From: Nitrospira sp. ND1
GTDB lineage: Bacteria; Nitrospirota; Nitrospiria; Nitrospirales; Nitrospiraceae
Assembly: GCF_900170025.1 (NCBI RefSeq)
Contig: NZ_FWEX01000006.1
Location: 2,285,625-2,349,624 of the forward strand
DNA: 64,000 nt
Direction of reading: 5' to 3'
Shown: positions 60,541 to 64,000 of the stretch, piece by piece
Layout: every line of letters starts with the position of its first letter
Position numbering within the stretch: the stretch's first letter is position 1
The notes under the pieces: generated by a model
The model's input: the letters and a program-made list of their open reading frames with translations, nothing else
What the model was told of the DNA's origin: nothing
The model's database searches: none
Program-made: the position numbers and the translations under genes

Positions 60541-61743
60541 TTACCCCGAGAGCAGGTCCGGTTTCACGAGCAGCAGCAGGCCGAGTCCGATCATGACCGC
60601 CCCGCTGATCAGTTTCAACCATCGTCCTTCGCGTTCCGCTAGCTTGTGACGACCCAGGGTGATCACCGCGATCGTCACCATCAGCGCGTCATCGAAGATG
60701 TACGCCGCGTTGTAGAGGCCAAGGTACCCATAATACTGCCAGGTGGAGAGCGACTGCGTGCTGAGGATGTGCGTGTAGAGTGCGGGGAGTCCGGCCGTGC
60801 ACAGCAGCTCGACGACGTTCACCAGCGCGGCCAGGATTACGATCCCGATCAGAGCGCCGGTGAGATTCTCCGCCTGAACGATCCGGCGCAGCCGCGCATA
60901 GAGGCCCGGTTTGGCCGCGGCCGGAATACTCAGCGACAACCCCTGCCGGAAGGCGAAGAAATCTTTCACGTTGACTGCGCCGATCAGGAGTGCCACGCCG
61001 CCCAGCGTGAGTTGGACTGTGCGCGAGAGGCCCACGAAGAGAAAGACATTCAGCCAGGCGGCCATGAAGGCAAAATACAGCCCCCCGCTCATCAGGACGA
61101 AGGTGCCGGCCACGAGCGACATTTTGACGCGGTCCTGCAATGAGACCAGGAGCGATAGGAGAAACAACAGCACCCACATCGCGCAGGGATTGAAGCCGTC
61201 GAGCAGCCCGATGGCGAGGGTGAAGAGGGGGAGCCCGATGTCCGGATAACTGAGGCGGCCGAACCAGGGGTGCAGGATGCTGTCTCCTCCGGCGGAGGTG
61301 TGATCTGCAGGCGTGCTGCAGGCCGGTTGTGTCGGGCGGCAGGCGGACAACGGTTCGGAATCCAGGGAGGGAGCCGCTCGATCAAGGAGTGCAAGCAGGC
61401 GGGCGCCGGTGGTCCCGGCATCTTGATAGCCGATGATCAATTCGCCTTGCAGATAAAAGGCCGGAACGCCGATCAGCGTCACCGCCTGCCGCCTTGCCAA
61501 CGTCTCTAAACGGGTGAGCGCGGTCTGATCCTGACCGACATCCCGAACCAGAATGTGCAGGGCGGGACGATGTTGCCGAAGCTCGCGAAGAAATGCCTTG
61601 GCAGCTTCGCAATGTGGACAGCCGGCGCGGACAAAGACTTCCAGGTCCGCAATCGGTTCGGAGGCGTGAATGGACACCTCTGAACCGAGGAGCCACAGGC
61701 AGACGAACAATAGGCCTGCGTAAAAAATCCTCCGCCGACGCAT
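60541..61743 (-). CDS. Glutaredoxin-like/DsbD-type membrane fusion
   Basis: 400 residues. A signal peptide, then a thioredoxin/glutaredoxin fold with CPHC (Cys42/45) and GVPAFYLQGELIIGY. Residues ~155-400 carry about six or seven membrane helices of the DsbD/CcdA type, with Cys in LLDGFNPCAMW and VELLCTAGLPALY (the intramembrane disulfide pair). It would carry reducing power across the membrane for periplasmic thiols, as needed for haem attachment to c-type cytochromes. It is adjacent to a cytochrome c gene. Confidence 0.8.
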   Translation of the reverse strand: MRRRRIFYAGLLFVCLWLLGSEVSIHASEPIADLEVFVRAGCPHCEAAKAFLRELRQHRPALHILVRDVGQDQTALTRLETLARRQAVTLIGVPAFYLQGELIIGYQDAGTTGARLLALLDRAAPSLDSEPLSACRPTQPACSTPADHTSAGGDSILHPWFGRLSYPDIGLPLFTLAIGLLDGFNPCAMWVLLFLLSLLVSLQDRVKMSLVAGTFVLMSGGLYFAFMAAWLNVFLFVGLSRTVQLTLGGVALLIGAVNVKDFFAFRQGLSLSIPAAAKPGLYARLRRIVQAENLTGALIGIVILAALVNVVELLCTAGLPALYTHILSTQSLSTWQYYGYLGLYNAAYIFDDALMVTIAVITLGRHKLAEREGRWLKLISGAVMIGLGLLLLVKPDLLSG

Positions 61744-61767
61744 CGCTGTGCCTGTGGCGCCTGTCGG

Positions 61768-62130
61768 CTAACTGATGAATTCGGGTGCTGCGACGGAACG
61801 GATGTAGGACAACACGTCCAGCATCTGTTGATCCGTCAATTTCCCGCGATAGCCGTGCATGGGGCTGAACAGGGCTCCGTTCGCAATCGTGATCAGCAAC
61901 TCCCAATCAGTTTTCGCTCGTGAGTTGACCGACTGAAAATTCGCCGGCTTCACGATCAAATACTGGCCATCCGGCCCGTTACCGTCCAGTTTGTCACCAT
62001 GGCATCGCAGGCAGTTCTTTTCATAGATGGCCTGGCCGTCGCGAGGATTGCCGCGATTGGTTTGCGCGGTGGCCCAGGTGCTGCCCAGGATGACGAGGCA
62101 AACGGCAGAAAGAATGCTGAACGTTTTCAT
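61768..62130 (-). CDS. Monohaem cytochrome c
   Basis: 120 residues. Signal peptide ending TWATA-QTN. CLRCHGDKLDGNGPDG haem motif and a distal Met in SPMHGYRG. A class I cytochrome similar to the ones at 36489 and 41016. The upstream sequence GGAGCCTGCGC gives a ribosome site. It lies 24 bases after the end of the DsbD-like gene's 5' region in the minus-strand order. Confidence 0.85.
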   Translation of the reverse strand: MKTFSILSAVCLVILGSTWATAQTNRGNPRDGQAIYEKNCLRCHGDKLDGNGPDGQYLIVKPANFQSVNSRAKTDWELLITIANGALFSPMHGYRGKLTDQQMLDVLSYIRSVAAPEFIS

Positions 62131-62179
62131 GCGCAGGCTCCTTTATGGTTCGGCGCAGTGCGCCGGATTGGTCACAGAC

Positions 62180-63037
62180 TCATCGTACGATCAAGACCGG
62201 ACAGGGCACGTGGTGCAGGAGGGCGTGGGAAATGCTTCCCAGGAGAAATCGCTCCAGCCCCTTGCGTCCATGGGAACCAATGACCAGAAGATCTGCCGAC
62301 TTGGCGCGTTCCGTCAGGATGTCGGTCGGGTCTCCGACGGTCACCTGGGTGCCGACCGTATACCGGTGATTCATGACCGAGGCGGCCAAGTTCTTCACCA
62401 GGTCTTCGGCCGAGCGTACGGCGATCCCGGTCCAATCCTGAAGCGGAAAGAGGCTGAACGGATCGGTGGACGGAATCTGCCGTACGACGCTCACGATGGT
62501 GAGATCGACCGGATTCTTAAACGGATGGCTGAGGAGCCAGTCCTTGATCCTGGCGCCATCCTCATGTCCTTCGACGGCGACCGTTACGCGCTTGACTGGC
62601 CCCTCACGCTCTTTCACGATCAAGGTCGTGCAGTCGGCATGGAGTGCGACGCGATGGGAGACGCTGCCGAGGACGAGTTCGCCGACGCGTCCCCGCCCGC
62701 GCGCTCCGATCACGATCAGGTCTGCATGCGTTTCCCTGGCCTTGTCCAGAATCAGCGAGGCCGGTTTGCCGAATTCGCACACCCGTGTGATGGAGAGGCC
62801 TTCGGATGGCAACATCGTAGATGTGTGGTCGAGCAATTGCTCCCCCGCTTTCTCCATGGCTTTCCGGAAGTCGTCGTACCCCTGCATGCTGCTCACTTCT
62901 GCGACGATCGGATACTGAAACATGCCCAAGTCGATCCCATGCACCAGGATGACCTCGTGCAGATCGTACAGGTAGGACACTTCACGAACGGCTGCGAACG
63001 CCTGTTCCGACCAGTCGAGTGCGATGAGGGCGCGCAT
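62180..63037 (-). CDS. Tandem universal stress protein
   Basis: 285 residues with two UspA domains; the ATP motifs are GARGRGRVGELVLGSVS near residue 110 and GSHGRKGLERFLLGSIS near residue 255. Similar layout to the gene at 34392. Cytoplasmic stress protein. It precedes the cytochrome c gene in transcription order. Confidence 0.9.
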   Translation of the reverse strand: MRALIALDWSEQAFAAVREVSYLYDLHEVILVHGIDLGMFQYPIVAEVSSMQGYDDFRKAMEKAGEQLLDHTSTMLPSEGLSITRVCEFGKPASLILDKARETHADLIVIGARGRGRVGELVLGSVSHRVALHADCTTLIVKEREGPVKRVTVAVEGHEDGARIKDWLLSHPFKNPVDLTIVSVVRQIPSTDPFSLFPLQDWTGIAVRSAEDLVKNLAASVMNHRYTVGTQVTVGDPTDILTERAKSADLLVIGSHGRKGLERFLLGSISHALLHHVPCPVLIVR

Positions 63038-63052
63038 AAGACTCCTTTCGCG

Positions 63053-63178
63053 ACAGGATGCTGAAAAAGTCCTCCAGCGTCGTTCTCGCAGCGCTCAGAG
63101 GTTCAACGTACGGTCCACAGTACGCTTCGCCTCTTCGCTTGCTGCGGCCTTGCTGGACGGCCTTTTTGAGCATCCTGC
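63053..63178. repeat. Palindromic repeat family C, copy 2
   Basis: The left arm CAGGATGCTGAAAAAG and the right arm CTTTTTGAGCATCCTGC are inverted. The body (GTTCTCGCAGCGCTCAGAGG, TTGCTTGCTGCGG) matches the copy at 26366-26484. It lies between the stress gene and the NTF2-like gene. Confidence 0.85.
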
Positions 63179-63257
63179 GAAGATATTGATCGCTTTCCCA
63201 TACGCCCGGCTCCTCGAGCATGCAGGATCTGCACACAGCCTTTCCGCATCCTGCCTG

Positions 63258-63809
63258 CTAGAACAACGGGTGCGGTGACGTGCCGAAGGGCATGAACCGC
63301 GGGGAATCGCCGACGTTGCCGCGAATGCGCCACTGACCGTCATCGAACGTCATGTAGTGCACTTCCTCATACCAACTGTCGATCGGCACACGTAACCCGC
63401 CGGTTTTCGACAGGCCCGACAAACTGCCCGTACAGGTGACCTCGATGATGGTCTTGGAGCCGGATCCGACCTTGATCATCCGGGAAAAATGATGAGTGTC
63501 GGACAGTTCCCGGAATTCGTCGAACAGGTTGATCCAGACCTTCCGCATGTCGGTCTTCTTCAGTCCGTGATAATTGTACTGCTCCGAATACAGGGCCATG
63601 ATGCCGTCCACGTCGCCGGCACGAAGCGCCTGTTCCGCCTGCCGGAACGTTGCCAGCACGTGATCGACGGTCGCTTGATCGAGGTCTGCCGCCGCTCCAG
63701 GAAGGAGCTGCATCTCGGCTGTTGCCGGAGACCCCGTCAGGGTGACCACCAGAAGCCCGCCGATGAGAAACCTGCTCCATCGATCCCACCTCCGTTCCCC
63801 TCCACCCAT
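63258..63809 (-). CDS. Secreted NTF2/SnoaL-like protein
   Basis: ATG 63809 has AAGGAG five bases upstream. Signal peptide with cleavage near PATA-EMQ. The fold has the cone-shaped NTF2/DUF4440 sequence: VLATFRQAEQALRAGDVDGIMALYSEQYNYHG and WYEEVHYMTFDDGQWRIRGN. Exported. Function unknown; family members bind small ligands or act as enzymes. Confidence 0.7.
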   Translation of the reverse strand: MGGGERRWDRWSRFLIGGLLVVTLTGSPATAEMQLLPGAAADLDQATVDHVLATFRQAEQALRAGDVDGIMALYSEQYNYHGLKKTDMRKVWINLFDEFRELSDTHHFSRMIKVGSGSKTIIEVTCTGSLSGLSKTGGLRVPIDSWYEEVHYMTFDDGQWRIRGNVGDSPRFMPFGTSPHPLF

Positions 63810-63839
63810 GATCACTCCTTCTTCCGATGGTGAAGTTGC

Positions 63840-63998
63840 CTACCCGACCCAGGTGACGCGGATAAAATCTTCATCCTTGTCGTATTGCAGTTCCAATTCG
63901 CCGTGATGCGCATGTTTCAGCGCTTCGCCGATGCGTCTGGGTAAGTGGGTATCGGTCGTGAGGACGACAAGCCCCTCTGCCCGGTTCTCGATCGTCAT
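63840..63998 (-). CDS. Small protein at the window edge, possibly longer
   Basis: A 52-residue frame from ATG at 63998 with TAG at 63842-63840. The peptide begins TIENRAEGLVVLTTDTHLPR and contains ALKHAHHGELELQYDKDE before RVTWVG at its end. The frame is open at the window border, so the true start may lie beyond it. No family recognised. It ends 30 bases before the NTF2-like start on the same strand. Confidence 0.5.
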   Translation of the reverse strand: MTIENRAEGLVVLTTDTHLPRRIGEALKHAHHGELELQYDKDEDFIRVTWVG

Positions 63999-64000
63999 AA

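Noticed and set aside
59569-60642. Plus-strand open frame of 357 codons
   Set aside because: It is antisense to the GNAT/acyl-CoA synthetase gene and has no recognisable domain.
1-64000. CRISPR arrays, tRNA or rRNA genes, prophage
   Set aside because: I saw no regularly spaced repeats, no tRNA cloverleaf-type T-loop motifs and no phage structural genes. This is a reading by eye; a tRNA and CRISPR scan would settle it.

Overview
The window looks like a chromosome segment of a Nitrospira-type bacterium (phylum Nitrospirota). This is inferred from gene content, not from a database search. The pointers are very many small c-type cytochromes, a Rieske/cytochrome b-c complex, a multicopper oxidase with SUMF1-like neighbours, a three-gene pyruvate:ferredoxin oxidoreductase of reductive TCA type, a trehalose/glycogen gene pair, and several families of short palindromic intergenic repeats. 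The DNA is GC-rich with strong AAGGAGG-type ribosome sites and frequent ATGA gene overlaps. Nearly every gene from 1 to 57.8 kb is on the plus strand (exception 9511-10212), and the last 6 kb is on the minus strand. I saw no rRNA, tRNA, CRISPR or complete IS.

Layout: 1-5.3 kb holds the 3' part of a large multicopper oxidase, a cupredoxin-like protein and two SUMF1-fold secreted proteins. 5.6-10.2 kb holds an FNR-like regulator, a hemerythrin, an outer-membrane barrel, a CopD-like protein, a pair of MITE-like repeats and a CHASE3 sensor protein. 10.5-14 kb holds a sulfide:quinone oxidoreductase-like flavoprotein, a TauE/SafE exporter and a second barrel. 14.2-20.5 kb is a complete RND efflux system, and its permease carries an in-frame palindromic insertion. 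20.5-25.2 kb has a gene scar, a cupin, a PMT-family glycosyltransferase, a DUF2231 protein and a bactofilin-like membrane protein. 25.2-29 kb is an Mla-type lipid transport operon, followed at 29.0-33.1 kb by a VIT-like protein and a trehalose/glycogen pair. 33.4-36.3 kb has two tiny membrane proteins, repeats, a stress protein, Rnk and OsmC.

From 36.5 to 56.2 kb lies a dense redox island. I count 24 CXXCH haem motifs in 13 genes, together with a Rieske protein, a b6-like cytochrome b fused to cytochrome c, sulfite oxidase SorAB, a thiosulfate dehydrogenase-like dihaem protein, DsrE, PPK2, pyruvate:ferredoxin oxidoreductase, a hemerythrin, and a transmembrane protein with two His pairs spaced 14 apart followed directly by a pentahaem cytochrome. 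This last block is the best candidate for an undescribed electron-transfer system. 56.8-57.8 kb is a small graveyard of toxin-antitoxin fragments next to a putative PD-(D/E)XK nuclease. The remainder (minus strand) holds a GNAT/ADP-forming acyl-CoA synthetase fusion, a glutaredoxin-DsbD fusion, a cytochrome c, a stress protein, an NTF2-like protein and a small edge gene.

Taken together, the genes suggest a chemolithoautotroph able to feed electrons from reduced sulfur (and possibly other donors) into c-type cytochromes and a bc complex, with periplasmic copper and haem enzymes and good envelope defence. Functions rest on motifs read by eye.
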